NCBI RefSeq assembly: GCF_043729335.1
Contig: NZ_JAYTLQ010000048.1
Span: forward strand, 20,803-84,802
Direction: 5' to 3'
DNA length: 64,000 nt
Source: Crenothrix sp043729335
Lineage (GTDB): Bacteria; Pseudomonadota; Gammaproteobacteria; Methylococcales; Methylomonadaceae
The notes under the pieces were generated by a model. It had not been told where the DNA came from and searched no databases. It saw only the letters and a list, made by a program, of their open reading frames with translations. Positions 53,408 through 63,203 of this stretch are shown here, in pieces (position 1 is the stretch's first letter; each line of letters opens with the position of its first letter). The translations under genes and the position numbers were made by a program.

Positions 53408-54604
53408 TTAGTTCTCCTGAGCCGCCGCTTCTTTGGCCACTTGTTCATTACGCGCCTGTACCGCTTTTTCGGCAGCTTCCGCTAAGGTATCGGCAGTAAT
53501 AATCGGTAAACCGCTTTCAGCGATAATACGGCGACCTTCTTCCACATTAGTCCCTGATAAACGCACGATTAACGGAATTTGCATATCAATTTTTTTAACG
53601 GCATGCACCACGCCTTCAGCAATCCAGTCACAGCGATTTATACCTGCGAAGATATTAACCAGCATGGCTTTTACATTTTTATCAGCCAACACCAGACGAA
53701 AGGCTTTTTCAGTACGTTCTGCCGATGCACCGCCGCCGACATCTAGAAAATTAGCCGGTTCACCACCCGCCAGCTTAATCATGTCCATGGTGGCCATGGC
53801 TAAACCTGCACCATTGATCATGCAGCCAATATCGCCATCTAAACCCACATAGCTTAAACCACGGTCGGCGGCCGCCATCTCGCGGGGATCTTCCTGGGTT
53901 TTATCACGTAATTCAGAAATTTTTGTTTGACGGAACAAAGCATTATCGTCAAAACTCATTTTGGCATCCAGGGCAATTAATTCACCAGCACCGGTCATCA
54001 CCAAAGGATTGATTTCCAGCATACTGCAATCCAGCTCACGCAATGCCCGATAACAACCTCTAATCAGCTTTACCGCATGACTCATGGCTTCAGAATCAAT
54101 GCCTAAGGCAAACGCCATTTCACGCGCCTGAAAATCCAGCAAACCTACCGCAGGTTCAATGTAAATTTTAGTAATCGCTTCTGGATTACTAATCGCCAGC
54201 TCTTCAATTTCCATACCGCCTTGCGCCGAACCCACCATAACGATGCACTCAGAACTGCGATCCACCAGCAGACAAAAATACATTTCTTTGGCAATATCGG
54301 TACCGGCTTCAACATAAAGCCGTCCACACACTTTACCGGCTGGCCCAGTTTGATGTGTTACTAAACGCCTGCCCAACAAATGTTCCGCAGCGTCCGCCAC
54401 TTCATCGTGGGTTTTACAAATTTTAATACCGCCCGCTTTACCGCGTGCGCCAGAATGAATTTGTGCTTTTACCGCCCAAATATGGCCGCCGATATCTCTG
54501 GCACGTTGTACGGCATCTTCAGGGCTATAGGCCAAGCCACCTTCGGCGATTTTTACGCCATAACCACTTAAAATCTCTTTCGCTTGATACTCATGAATAT
54601 CCAC
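53408..54604 (-). CDS. mtkA: Malate-CoA ligase subunit beta (MtkA)
   Basis: 398 residues, SucC-like ATP-grasp protein. MDIHEYQAKEILSGYGV opens it; KAQIHSGARGKAGG, LEINPLVMTGAGELIALDAK and FLDVGGGASAERTEKAF follow. Partner of MtkB. It lies 24 bases after mcl on the minus strand. Confidence 0.92.
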   Translation of the reverse strand: MDIHEYQAKEILSGYGVKIAEGGLAYSPEDAVQRARDIGGHIWAVKAQIHSGARGKAGGIKICKTHDEVADAAEHLLGRRLVTHQTGPAGKVCGRLYVEAGTDIAKEMYFCLLVDRSSECIVMVGSAQGGMEIEELAISNPEAITKIYIEPAVGLLDFQAREMAFALGIDSEAMSHAVKLIRGCYRALRELDCSMLEINPLVMTGAGELIALDAKMSFDDNALFRQTKISELRDKTQEDPREMAAADRGLSYVGLDGDIGCMINGAGLAMATMDMIKLAGGEPANFLDVGGGASAERTEKAFRLVLADKNVKAMLVNIFAGINRCDWIAEGVVHAVKKIDMQIPLIVRLSGTNVEEGRRIIAESGLPIITADTLAEAAEKAVQARNEQVAKEAAAQEN

Positions 54605-54628
54605 AGCTCTTCTCTCGTTTAATGTCTG

Positions 54629-55579
54629 TTATTTGGTTTTTGCAGCAATGGCTTCTGCTGCTCTTACTACGTTACTGGCCATTTTTTCCGAAGCTGCATC
54701 AATTAAGCGGCCATCCAGCGCCGCAGCGCCTTTGCCTTGTGCCGCCGCTTCCTGCAAGGCCACCAGGATACGTTTGGCTTTTTCGACTTCGGCCGCAGGT
54801 GGGGTGAACACTTCGTTAGCTAATTCAACCTGACTAGGATGAATCGCCCATTTACCCTCACAACCCAATGCCGCTGCCCGCTTTGCCGCCAGCTTAAAGC
54901 CATCCGGATCTTTAAAATCACCAAACGGCCCATCAATAGGCCGCAAACCGAAGGCACGACAGGCCACCGTCATACGGCTGATGGCTGCATGCCATTGGTC
55001 GCCTGGATAATCAGGATTTAAACCGCCAATATTGGTTGTACGGGCGCGGTTGCTGGCGGCGTAATCAGCTACACCAAAATGCAGAGCTTCTAAACGGCCA
55101 CTGGCACCATTACGGGCAATATCTTCAACATTAGCCATACCTAAGGCGGTTTCAATCAGGGCTTCGATGCCAATCTTATTTTTTAAGCCTTGCTGCATTT
55201 CCAGCTGGTTGAGCATGGCTTCCACCATATAAACATCCGAGTACACGCCTACTTTGGGGATAAGAATAGTATCCAGTTTTGCACCGCATTGCTCGACCAA
55301 ATCGACAACATCACGCACCATGTACTGGGTATCCAGGCCGTTGATACGTACAGAAATAGTCACGCCATGGCCTTTCCAGTCCATGTCGTTAATGGCTTCA
55401 ATGATGTTTTTTCTGGCACGTAACTTATCGTCGGGTGCGACGGCATCTTCCAAATCCAGAAAAATAAAATCCGCGCCACTTTTCATGGCTTTTTCAAACA
55501 TATCGGGGTTTGACCCAGGTACGGCTAATTCACAGCGTTGTACGCGTTGTACCGATGCTGTGTATAAGGTGTGGCTCAT
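54629..55579 (-). CDS. mcl: Malyl-CoA lyase
   Basis: 316 residues, CitE-type TIM barrel. RCELAVPGSNPDMFEKAM and FIFLDLEDAVAPDDKL bind CoA and Mg; RINGLDTQYMVRDVVDLVEQ and IGIEALIETALGMANVEDI follow. It splits malyl-CoA to glyoxylate and acetyl-CoA, the key serine-cycle step. First of the mcl-mtkA-mtkB operon. Confidence 0.94.
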   Translation of the reverse strand: MSHTLYTASVQRVQRCELAVPGSNPDMFEKAMKSGADFIFLDLEDAVAPDDKLRARKNIIEAINDMDWKGHGVTISVRINGLDTQYMVRDVVDLVEQCGAKLDTILIPKVGVYSDVYMVEAMLNQLEMQQGLKNKIGIEALIETALGMANVEDIARNGASGRLEALHFGVADYAASNRARTTNIGGLNPDYPGDQWHAAISRMTVACRAFGLRPIDGPFGDFKDPDGFKLAAKRAAALGCEGKWAIHPSQVELANEVFTPPAAEVEKAKRILVALQEAAAQGKGAAALDGRLIDAASEKMASNVVRAAEAIAAKTK

Positions 55580-55840
55580 TTATAAATTCCTAAACAATAA
55601 TTTTTTTGGGGATACGGGATAATTACACTGATTCAACAATCAGCTCTGGTTAAACCCAAACAGTAAATCAACCCGCCATTGTACTTTTAGGAAAAACAAA
55701 GTCAATTTTTACCGCTTAGAATGATTGCTGATTACCGGCAGATATGGCATGATTAGTCATTTTTTGACGTTATTTTACTGTCAAACGCCGTTTTTAACTC
55801 ACCTTGTATTTTATCCAAAACCATCAACTAAGAGGCACAC

Positions 55841-57007
55841 ATGGCTGGTCGTAACCACCTATATATCCCAGGTCCTACTAACGTTCCTAATGAAGTTTTA
55901 AATGCAATGCACGTTACCATGGAAGATCACCGTTCACCGGCTTTTCCTAAGTTACTAAAACCTTTATTGGAAGATTTGAAAAAAATCTTTAAGACTGAAA
56001 CCGGACAATGCTTTATCTTTCCTGCAACCGGTACCGCAGGTTGGGAAGTGGCACTAACCAACACCTTAAACCCAGGCGACAAGGTTTTAATCTACCGTTT
56101 TGGCCAATTTAGCCATTTATGGGCAGAAATGGGCAAACGCCTGGGTTTCGACGTTGAGATTCATCAAGTTGCCTGGGGCAAAGGCATCCCGTTAGATCAT
56201 CTGGAAGCACGTTTAAAAGAAGACGGCGCGCACACTATCAAAGCGGTATTAGCCACCCATAACGAAACCGCAACCGGTGTAACGAGTGATATTGCTGGCG
56301 TACGTAAAGCCATGGATGCGTCTAGCCACCCGGCCCTATTGTTCGTGGACGGTGTTAGCTCCATTGCCAGCATTGATTTTCGCATGGATGAATGGGGCGT
56401 AGATGGTGCCATCAGCGGTTCGCAAAAAGGTTTTATGATGCCAGCCGGTGGTGCGTTTTTGGCGTTTAGTCAAAAAGCCTTGGCAATGGTTGATACCTGC
56501 ACGTATCCTCGGTGTTTTTTAGATCTAAAAGATCAAATGAACAATAACAAAGACGGCTACACGCCTTACACGCCAGCTTTGCCTATTTTGTATGGCTTGC
56601 GTAAAGCCCTGGATTTATTGTTGGAAGAAGGCATGGAAAATGTCTACGACAGACATTTCCGCTTAGCCGAAGGTACCCGTAAAGCGGTTGCTGCGTGGGG
56701 TTTAAAATTATGCGCCCAGCCCGGCTTTGAATCTAACACCGTTACTGCCGTTATGGTACCGGAAGACAAAGATGCGCGGACTGTTATTGCCACTGCTTTT
56801 AGCAAATACAATATGTCTTTGGGTGGTGGTTTATCCGAGTTATTAGGTAAAGCCTTCCGTATCGGCCATGTAGGCGATATGAACGATGTGTCTATGCTGG
56901 GTGCTATTGCAGGCGTAGAAATGGCGCTGCTGGATAATGGCTTTGACATCAAACCCGGCAGTGGCGTAGCTGCGGCGATTGAATATTACCGTTCTACCGC
57001 GAAATAA
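55841..57007 (+). CDS. sgaA: Serine-glyoxylate aminotransferase
   Basis: 388 residues of a class V PLP enzyme. FPATGTAGWEVALTNTL, the Asp170 in FVDGVSS and PLP Lys196 in SGSQKGFMMPAGG are visible. It converts glyoxylate and serine to glycine and hydroxypyruvate. Divergent from mcl across 261 bases; together they give the glyoxylate-handling core of the serine cycle. hprA, gck and ppc are not in the window. Confidence 0.94.
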   Translation: MAGRNHLYIPGPTNVPNEVLNAMHVTMEDHRSPAFPKLLKPLLEDLKKIFKTETGQCFIFPATGTAGWEVALTNTLNPGDKVLIYRFGQFSHLWAEMGKRLGFDVEIHQVAWGKGIPLDHLEARLKEDGAHTIKAVLATHNETATGVTSDIAGVRKAMDASSHPALLFVDGVSSIASIDFRMDEWGVDGAISGSQKGFMMPAGGAFLAFSQKALAMVDTCTYPRCFLDLKDQMNNNKDGYTPYTPALPILYGLRKALDLLLEEGMENVYDRHFRLAEGTRKAVAAWGLKLCAQPGFESNTVTAVMVPEDKDARTVIATAFSKYNMSLGGGLSELLGKAFRIGHVGDMNDVSMLGAIAGVEMALLDNGFDIKPGSGVAAAIEYYRSTAK

Positions 57008-57254
57008 CCTACAAATACATTCTCCTGAGTGCCCTTCGGCATACAGGAGAAGCTTGGCTGTGCAGAGGATTATCTAATCCCCAAGCCTTAATTACCCAGT
57101 TATTTTTTTAGACAAAATTGTGTACTGTCTTTTACATCAACCCAAGGCTCTGTAACGATACCGCTAATGTATGACGATATACAAATGTATGCGTCTGCAC
57201 TAAGATAGCCATGAACATTAAATTCAAAATGCAAGATTTTGGCCGCTCCCAATT

Positions 57255-57545
57255 TTAATAATACGACAGGAACGAGTGGCATAATTGGAAATTCTGTGCG
57301 CTTAAAAAAACGATATTTACCAAGGCATCCAGAGAAAAGCGTGATAAACGGCCACGTAACAGATCGTTAACACGTGGCTGCGTAAGACCACAATGAGTAG
57401 CGGCAGATGCTTGCGTCCAGTCATTGGCCTTAATAATGGCTGCGATTTGCTGCATCAGGTTCTGCCCGCACCCTAAGATTTGCGGACTGCTCTTGTATCA
57501 GCATTAGCGTTCCATATACTGTCAAAAATTTCGGTATTGGTATAG
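57255..57545 (-). pseudogene. Degraded HigA-type XRE antitoxin
   Basis: MQQIAAIIKANDWTQASAA, THCGLTQPRVNDLLRGRLSR and FSLDALVNI are an HTH_37/HigA-like antitoxin. Upstream, NTEIFDSIWNANADTR and ANLRVRAE appear in different frames, and the C-terminus is replaced after LVNI. Confidence 0.8.
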
Positions 57546-57547
57546 CC

Positions 57548-57870
57548 TTACCTACCCCTCATCAGTTCGGCGTATCGTTTAGTGGCAAGCGCAACATCGC
57601 GCTGGGTTGTAGTTTGCGTTTTTTCTGGGCGTGCAGTACGTAGACCGCCTCAGCTAATCTGGTTATATAGATGAACCGGTAAGTACCTAAATCGTCTCAC
57701 ACTCTGATTTCTTCAACACCCTTGATAACAACAGGTATTGGCTTGAAGTCATCCGGCAATTCACCTTGCTGTACTTTGTTAAGCTGGTAGCTAGCATCTT
57801 GCTTGGCATTTTCGGGAAACGCTCACAAGCATTTTAACGAGTCGCCAAGAAATTGTATTTTCTTCATCAT
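57548..57870 (-). pseudogene. Degraded HigB/Gp49-type toxin
   Basis: MMKKIQFLGDSLKCL, stop, AFPENAKQDASYQLNKVQQG, ELPDDFKPIPVVIKGVEEIR, V-stop-DDLGTYRFIYITRLAEAVY. The two in-frame TGAs replace Arg and Trp codons, and a frameshift precedes RYAELMRGR. It is a RelE/HigB toxin partner of the HTH_37 remnant, inactivated beside the IS. Confidence 0.82.
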
Positions 57871-57876
57871 TTAATT

Positions 57877-58982
57877 ACTGATGTTACGCAGCCCCCAGCA
57901 AATAAGCGTATCATTTCCGTATGGAAAAAATAAACACGAGTTATACACGGACTACCTGATATGCAATAGCGGTTTTGCAACAGCAACTGGATTATCAGCA
58001 ATGCTAGATGGGGATATAAGCCACGACCAAATGACACGATTTCTGTCGGCGAAGGAATACACCTCCAAAGACCTGTGGGGGCAAGTTAAAGCAACAGTAC
58101 GCCAGATAGAGCAAGAAGACGGTTGCCTAATTTTTGACGATACCATACAGGAAAAGGCCTGGACGGATGAAAATGAGATTATGTGCTGGCATTTTGACCA
58201 TTGCAAAGGTCGATCTGTCAGAGGTATCAACTTACTGAATGCCTTATATTACAGTGGAGGGGTATCAGTCCCGGTTGCTTTTGAAGTGGTACGCAAGCCC
58301 AACCAGTTCAGCGATGTAAAGACCCATAAGGTCAAGCGAGCCAGTGAGGTCACTAAGAATGAGCTGATGCGGGATATGATTACGATTGCTGTGGCGAATG
58401 CCTTCAAGTTCCGTTACGTATTGACGGACAGTTGGTTTGCCAGCAAGGAAAATTTTGAGTTCATCCTGAAAAAAGGCAAGCATTTCATCAGTGCCTTAAA
58501 GGACAACCGCCTGGTGGCTTTAACAGAAGAAGACAAGAAAGAAGGACGCTTTGTACGAATCAGTCAATTGGAATTGGCGGATCGGCAGGCGGTGCGCGGC
58601 TGGCTGAAGGGTTTCCAACAGGAAGTGCTTTTCGTCCGCAGGGTCTTTACAAACAAAGACGGCAGCATCGGCCTATTGAATCTGGTATGCAGTGATTTGA
58701 CGTGCAACGGCGAACAAGTCGCGACGATCTACCAAAAACGGTGGAAAGTTGAGGAGTTCCATAAATCATTAAAATCCAATGCAGGGTTGGCAAAGTCACC
58801 GACCCGCACAGTTACCACCCAGAATAATCATATCTTTATGTCGATCTATGCCGTCTTTAAACTTGAGTGCCTGAAGATAAAGCACAAGGCCAACCATTTT
58901 GCACTACGGACTAAATTGTTTATCAAAGCTAACCAAATGGCATATGAAGAGTTGCAGAAATTACAGGCTGCGTAACATCAGT
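57877..58982 (+). mobile_element. IS4/IS701-type insertion sequence
   Basis: Perfect 17-bp terminal inverted repeats (ACTGATGTTACGCAGCC) bound 57877-57893 and 58966-58982. The element is 1106 bp with one transposase gene. No clear target-site duplication: the flanks are TTAATT and TTATAA. Confidence 0.92.
57881..58975 (+). CDS. DDE transposase, IS4/IS701 type
   Basis: 364 residues from the ATG in the left inverted repeat. The core runs from HELYTDYLICNSGFATATGL. Catalytic Asp are in IFDDTIQEKAW (86/87) and LTDSWF (183); Y284, R287, E291 and K298 in YQKRWKVEEFHKSLK form the YREK signature. A better N-terminus, MEKINT at 57921, lies in another frame and would need one extra base to rejoin, so the copy may be slightly damaged. 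Confidence 0.85.
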   Translation: MLRSPQQISVSFPYGKNKHELYTDYLICNSGFATATGLSAMLDGDISHDQMTRFLSAKEYTSKDLWGQVKATVRQIEQEDGCLIFDDTIQEKAWTDENEIMCWHFDHCKGRSVRGINLLNALYYSGGVSVPVAFEVVRKPNQFSDVKTHKVKRASEVTKNELMRDMITIAVANAFKFRYVLTDSWFASKENFEFILKKGKHFISALKDNRLVALTEEDKKEGRFVRISQLELADRQAVRGWLKGFQQEVLFVRRVFTNKDGSIGLLNLVCSDLTCNGEQVATIYQKRWKVEEFHKSLKSNAGLAKSPTRTVTTQNNHIFMSIYAVFKLECLKIKHKANHFALRTKLFIKANQMAYEELQKLQAA

Positions 58983-59238
58983 TTATAATTTTCTTGCTGA
59001 GCAGGTTGGACACCTTATGGCCATATTTAGGCTGATATGCACCATAAATATTATCAAAGGTATGATTTTCTCCCACTATGACAATTAAATGTTCAATCGG
59101 TGTTTCCGTGCTTCTGTGCGCATAGCCATGCCCAATTATCACGTCATGTTTGTTGTTATATTGCCCTGCTACAGCATAACAAGGACTCAACAGCGTAACA
59201 CTAACGCCCAATGCAGTCAGCTTTCTTAATCGTTTCAT
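58983..59238 (-). pseudogene. Phosphoesterase (acid phosphatase/PLC family), IS-truncated
   Basis: A signal peptide (to about residue 25, CYAVAG) precedes TETPIEHLIVIVGENHTFDN and IYGAYQPKYGHKVSNLLSKK, the N-terminus of the PF04185 phosphoesterase family. It is cut exactly at the right inverted repeat after about 85 residues. The remainder is not found on the other side of the IS, where the HigB remnant begins. Confidence 0.85.
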
Positions 59239-59440
59239 GTTTATTACCCAAAACTAAGTTTTAAATAGTGAAAACCCTTTAAAACAGATACTAAGCACTC
59301 GGTTTAGCTACGTTAGGCGCACAACTTTAAAGCGCATGTGTAGAGTGTGTGATTTACAAGACGGGGGTTAAGTTTTATGGCTGGAAGTGTTCAGCTAAAA
59401 CAGAGCGACTCCCATAGTAAATTGAAATTATGGCAACCAT

Positions 59441-59469
59441 GTGACGGTTAGATGTTAATTCTGTGACAA
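59441..59469 (-). promoter_or_regulatory. PHO-box-like array for the truncated phosphoesterase
   Basis: On the minus strand TTGTCAC, TTAACAT and CCGTCAC are spaced exactly 11 bases apart, matching PhoB half-site spacing; the middle unit is weak. Confidence 0.55.
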
Positions 59470-59547
59470 GACCACCACACCAAGATACTGATATGCCCGC
59501 GCACCAGTCCTTATGGCCACATCAATCAATTTTATCCTCCATGCTAA

Positions 59548-59565
59548 TTTTCACATTCCTGTCAC
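59548..59565 (+). promoter_or_regulatory. PHO-box-like site for the alkaline phosphatase
   Basis: TTTTCAC-ATTC-CTGTCAC, two 7-base units 11 bases apart, about 100 bases upstream of the phosphatase start. Confidence 0.6.
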
Positions 59566-59664
59566 AACTCTCAAGTAGGATTCGCACAATCCTTTCATCT
59601 TCGATGCGCGAAACCCCTAAGGCTAAATGAGTCTGTTAACCAAGTACACCCAGGAGAATTACCC

Positions 59665-61278
59665 ATGCTTTTGATAAAAAAATTCAGCGTCGTTGCCGTC
59701 ACTACTCTGTTGACGGTTGGCATTGCCCAAGCCGATGAACCTACCCCTCAAGATTGGTTTAAGGCCGGTCGTAAAACCGTTGTTGATGCCATGCACTTAC
59801 ACCCCAATTACCGGCATGCCAAAAATGTCATCTTGTTTATCGGTGATGGCATGGGGGTTTCTACCATTACTGCATCACGTATTTTCGACGGACAGCAAAA
59901 AGGTGGCCATGGTGAAGAAAACTCTTTGAGCTTTGAAAAATTTCCGTACCTGGCACTCTCAAAAACCTATAGCGTCAATCAGCAAACTCCAGACTCCGCG
60001 CCTACCATGACTGCAATGGTGACCGGTGTAAAATCCAATGACGGCTTTATTTCCGTTAACCATACTATATTACGTAGCGAGCCCAGCGCTAATGTGATTG
60101 ATGCCAACAAGCTGGCCACTATTTTGGAACAAGCTAAACAAAATGGCATGTCTGCGGGCGTGGTGTCCACTGCACGTATTACTCATGCTACCCCGGCGGC
60201 AACCTACGCCCATACCGCAAACCGTGACTGGGAAGCCGATTCAGACCGTCCAGCCGGTGCTACCGTACCCGATATTGCTGCCCAGTTAATTGACTTCAAT
60301 ATCAGCGGTGGTATAGAAGTTGCGCTGGGCGGTGGCCGCGCCCGCTTTATGCCTAGCACCACTAATGATCCTGAATACGGCAGCGCCGGTAAACGTAAAG
60401 ATGGCCGCGACCTCACTGCTGAATGGGTCAGCAAACACAGCAAGGCCGACTACGTGTGGAACAAGGCCCAGTTTGATGCCATAGACCCGAACAAGACCGA
60501 TCATTTGTTGGGGCTGTTTGAACCTTCGCATGTGCATTATGAAGCGGACCGTATAGCACACGACAAGGCCGGCGAACCTTCGCTGACAGAAATGACCACC
60601 AAAGCCATCGATATTCTGAAAAAGAACCAAAACGGCTATTTTTTAATGGTGGAAGGCGGGCGTATTGACCACGCCCACCATGCCGGCAATGCCTTCCGTG
60701 CGTTATCAGATACCCAGCAATTGGCCACCGCTGTTGCTGCCGCTGTTAAAAAAATCAATCTTGAAGATACGTTGGTTATTGTGACGGCTGACCATAGCCA
60801 TGTGTTTACTATTGGCGGCTATCCAGTACGCGGCAACCCTATTTTGGGCTTGGCACAAGGCGTCGGTGAAAAAGAACCTACTGTGGACTTGCTGGGCTTA
60901 CCTTACACCACTTTAAGTTATGCCAATGGCCCAGGCTACACTGGCGAATCTAACCAGCAAGCTGCCGGTTCAAAATTGTTCACCACCCCAGCAACACTTG
61001 GTTGGGCATCTGGTAGTGAAGGCCATACGCCGACATCTTACAAGCCTGCCTTGGGCCGCCCTGAACTTAGCAAAGATAGGGTAGAAAACCATGACTACTT
61101 GCAGGAATCCATCGTACCCATGGGTGCCGAAACCCACGCCGCTGAAGATGTCGCCATTTTTGCCAACGGCCCGCAGGCACATTTGTTCCACGGCATTGTT
61201 GAGCAAAACGTGATTTATCATGTGATGGCTGAAGCACTGGGCTTATCCGAACAACATTACTACCATCACGGTAAATAA
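59665..61278 (+). CDS. phoA: Alkaline phosphatase (PhoA superfamily)
   Basis: 537 residues with a signal peptide (about 1-23, cleavage after IAQA). Metal site IGDGMGVSTI, nucleophile Ser in DSAPTMTAMVTG, VEGGRIDHAHHAGN and VTADHSHVFTIGGYP. It releases phosphate from organic esters in the periplasm. It is divergent from the IS-truncated phosphoesterase, sharing a 425-base region with PHO-box-like units. Confidence 0.94.
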   Translation: MLLIKKFSVVAVTTLLTVGIAQADEPTPQDWFKAGRKTVVDAMHLHPNYRHAKNVILFIGDGMGVSTITASRIFDGQQKGGHGEENSLSFEKFPYLALSKTYSVNQQTPDSAPTMTAMVTGVKSNDGFISVNHTILRSEPSANVIDANKLATILEQAKQNGMSAGVVSTARITHATPAATYAHTANRDWEADSDRPAGATVPDIAAQLIDFNISGGIEVALGGGRARFMPSTTNDPEYGSAGKRKDGRDLTAEWVSKHSKADYVWNKAQFDAIDPNKTDHLLGLFEPSHVHYEADRIAHDKAGEPSLTEMTTKAIDILKKNQNGYFLMVEGGRIDHAHHAGNAFRALSDTQQLATAVAAAVKKINLEDTLVIVTADHSHVFTIGGYPVRGNPILGLAQGVGEKEPTVDLLGLPYTTLSYANGPGYTGESNQQAAGSKLFTTPATLGWASGSEGHTPTSYKPALGRPELSKDRVENHDYLQESIVPMGAETHAAEDVAIFANGPQAHLFHGIVEQNVIYHVMAEALGLSEQHYYHHGK

Positions 61279-61322
61279 AGCTGGCTTGTTGTCTGTTAAT
61301 AGACGACAAATCGCACGTTAAC

Positions 61323-61350
61323 AAAAGGGATATCTTGTGTATCCCTTTTT
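61323..61350 (+). terminator. Terminator after alkaline phosphatase
   Basis: AAAAGGGATA pairs with TATCCCTTTT followed by T-run, 45 bases after the stop. Confidence 0.85.
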
Positions 61351-61374
61351 CTGTTTAATCCTTATTGAAACAAT

Positions 61375-62082
61375 ATGATGAAAATAGTTACTGTTTTAAA
61401 GCTTACTTTCTGTCTTGCCCTAACTGTTTCTAGTCTTGCCAGCCGTGCCGATAACACAAAGAATCAACTATTGCCTGAAGTTGCCTGCCACTATGAAATG
61501 CGCATTATTCCACAGGATAAATCTAAAGCTGCCACACACAAGGCTTGGTTTTTCTGGCGCACTTCCAATAGCGTACAAACTCAAGATGCCGACAGTGAAC
61601 AGGGGGAAATCTGGCAACGCACCGCTACTGGCAATATTCAATACCGAAAGCTCTACCATAGCGATAAAACCGCTGTCGAATACATGCCTGCCGATAATGC
61701 CAGCAATAACATAGATTTCGACTGGCCAAAGCTCTCTAGCATGCTCAGTAAACAAGAATTAGACGTACTTAAATCCGTGGACAAATCAGAAATTCTGGGT
61801 AGAAATGCGCAGCAATATGCGGGAAAAATTAACGGTCAGTCTATCGAAGTACAATGGTTGGTTGCTGAACAACTACCCGCAAGCATTCTCAGGAAAGACG
61901 ACCATGGTACGGTTGAATTACGGCTGATTGAAATCACGCCTCTTGCAACAGCCCAGCACAAACCGGTAACCGTTGAAGACATTGCCAGTTATCGGCAGAT
62001 TGATGCCACCGATTTTGGTGATATGGAAAACGATCCGTTTGTTAAAAAGGTGATGGCAGCTGATGGGCATCACACTCATTAG
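61375..62082 (+). CDS. Secreted protein of unknown function
   Basis: 235 residues, signal peptide to about residue 26 (cleavage after LASRA). The mature chain is beta-rich with ACHYEMRIIPQDKSKAATHK and WQRTATGNIQYRKLYHSDK, and ends DPFVKKVMAADGHHTH. Not recognised. Its position after alkaline phosphatase suggests phosphate control. Confidence 0.65.
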   Translation: MMKIVTVLKLTFCLALTVSSLASRADNTKNQLLPEVACHYEMRIIPQDKSKAATHKAWFFWRTSNSVQTQDADSEQGEIWQRTATGNIQYRKLYHSDKTAVEYMPADNASNNIDFDWPKLSSMLSKQELDVLKSVDKSEILGRNAQQYAGKINGQSIEVQWLVAEQLPASILRKDDHGTVELRLIEITPLATAQHKPVTVEDIASYRQIDATDFGDMENDPFVKKVMAADGHHTH

Positions 62083-62165
62083 GATTTAGTAATAGAGCTT
62101 GAACACAGGGTATAGCGCTTGGTAGACAAAGGCTCAGTTCTATTGACCCTTGACACCAAGCTTTA

Positions 62166-63203
62166 TTATTGAATCTGGGAGACTTTTACGTTACTCCATA
62201 CTGAAGTAATAAAGTCATGGGTCATCGTTGGCATACCCTCAGCTATCCATTGCACAATGATTTGAGCGACGTTTGGATAAGTGATTTGTACTACATGATT
62301 ATCATATAGCCAGGCGGCAAGAATTTGGGCATCCAACTCATACATGGTTTGCCCATAACCCAATTGTTGCAAGGCAAAAGCGTTTGAGAGCTGTTCCATC
62401 TGTGAATGTAACGGTTTGGCCAGCACTTTTTTACCTGCCTGTAAGGCTTCACTGGCAAGTTCAAAGCCAGCACTGGTGATAATGCCCGCACAATCGTAAA
62501 AATCTTGCCTAAAGCCTTCGCGCGATAGTGGCTTGCAGTGAATATGCCTCAAACAACTTCTTTCAGGAGCCAAGGTATAAATATAAAACTCAAAATCAAC
62601 AAACGGTTTTAAAAACGTCATAACGGCCTGATGCTCTTCAAAAGGCAGGTAGACAAGTATTTTTTTCTTATTGATGCTGGCTATATGCTGTGTTGTTTCA
62701 ATAATCGGCGGCAAAATAGGTTGATTGAAATGATGCCAATGCAAGCCAATGCCTATATCAACCGGTGCAAAATACTTCATCACCGTATTTGCGATGGGAT
62801 CTGAACCGGTTTTTGGGATGTCGTAATTAAACGCATATTGATGGCCTATGCCCAAGACAGTTTTTTTAGCTTTTTTAGCTGCCCAGGCAGTCACTGGCTC
62901 AAAATCGCTGATCACCAGATCATAGGGCTCTAAATTTAAAGCGGCTACATCTTTATAAAATTGAATAGGCTTGGCCTTAACCGCTGTTTTTATATACTGC
63001 ACTTGACCTTTATTCAGACTAAAGGTTAACCCGGATTTAACCAGATAATGTCGAAAAATCTCCATATCAAAATAGTCCGCCGTATTTTTGCCGGTAAACA
63101 GAAACGTAACATCTGCCCCTGCATAGTACAGTTCTTTTGCCATGACTCTGGCACGGGTAATATGACCATTGCCCGTACCTTGTACACCGTAAAATATTTT
63201 CAT
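62166..63203 (-). CDS. MurG-like glycosyltransferase
   Basis: 345 residues, GT-B fold like the MJ1255 family. MKIFYGVQGTGNGHITRARV is the hallmark N-terminus; the C-terminal donor site reads AGIITSAGFELASEALQAGK. Overlaps the PAP2 gene by 4 bases (ATGA). Acceptor unknown; a diacylglycerol acceptor is possible (see findings). Confidence 0.85.
   Translation of the reverse strand: MKIFYGVQGTGNGHITRARVMAKELYYAGADVTFLFTGKNTADYFDMEIFRHYLVKSGLTFSLNKGQVQYIKTAVKAKPIQFYKDVAALNLEPYDLVISDFEPVTAWAAKKAKKTVLGIGHQYAFNYDIPKTGSDPIANTVMKYFAPVDIGIGLHWHHFNQPILPPIIETTQHIASINKKKILVYLPFEEHQAVMTFLKPFVDFEFYIYTLAPERSCLRHIHCKPLSREGFRQDFYDCAGIITSAGFELASEALQAGKKVLAKPLHSQMEQLSNAFALQQLGYGQTMYELDAQILAAWLYDNHVVQITYPNVAQIIVQWIAEGMPTMTHDFITSVWSNVKVSQIQ

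Noticed and set aside
57100..57282. Minus-strand frame of 60 residues ending WVDVKDSTQFCLKK
   Set aside because: It may be the tail of a lost gene, but it overlaps the antitoxin remnant, lacks a ribosome site and matches nothing I know.
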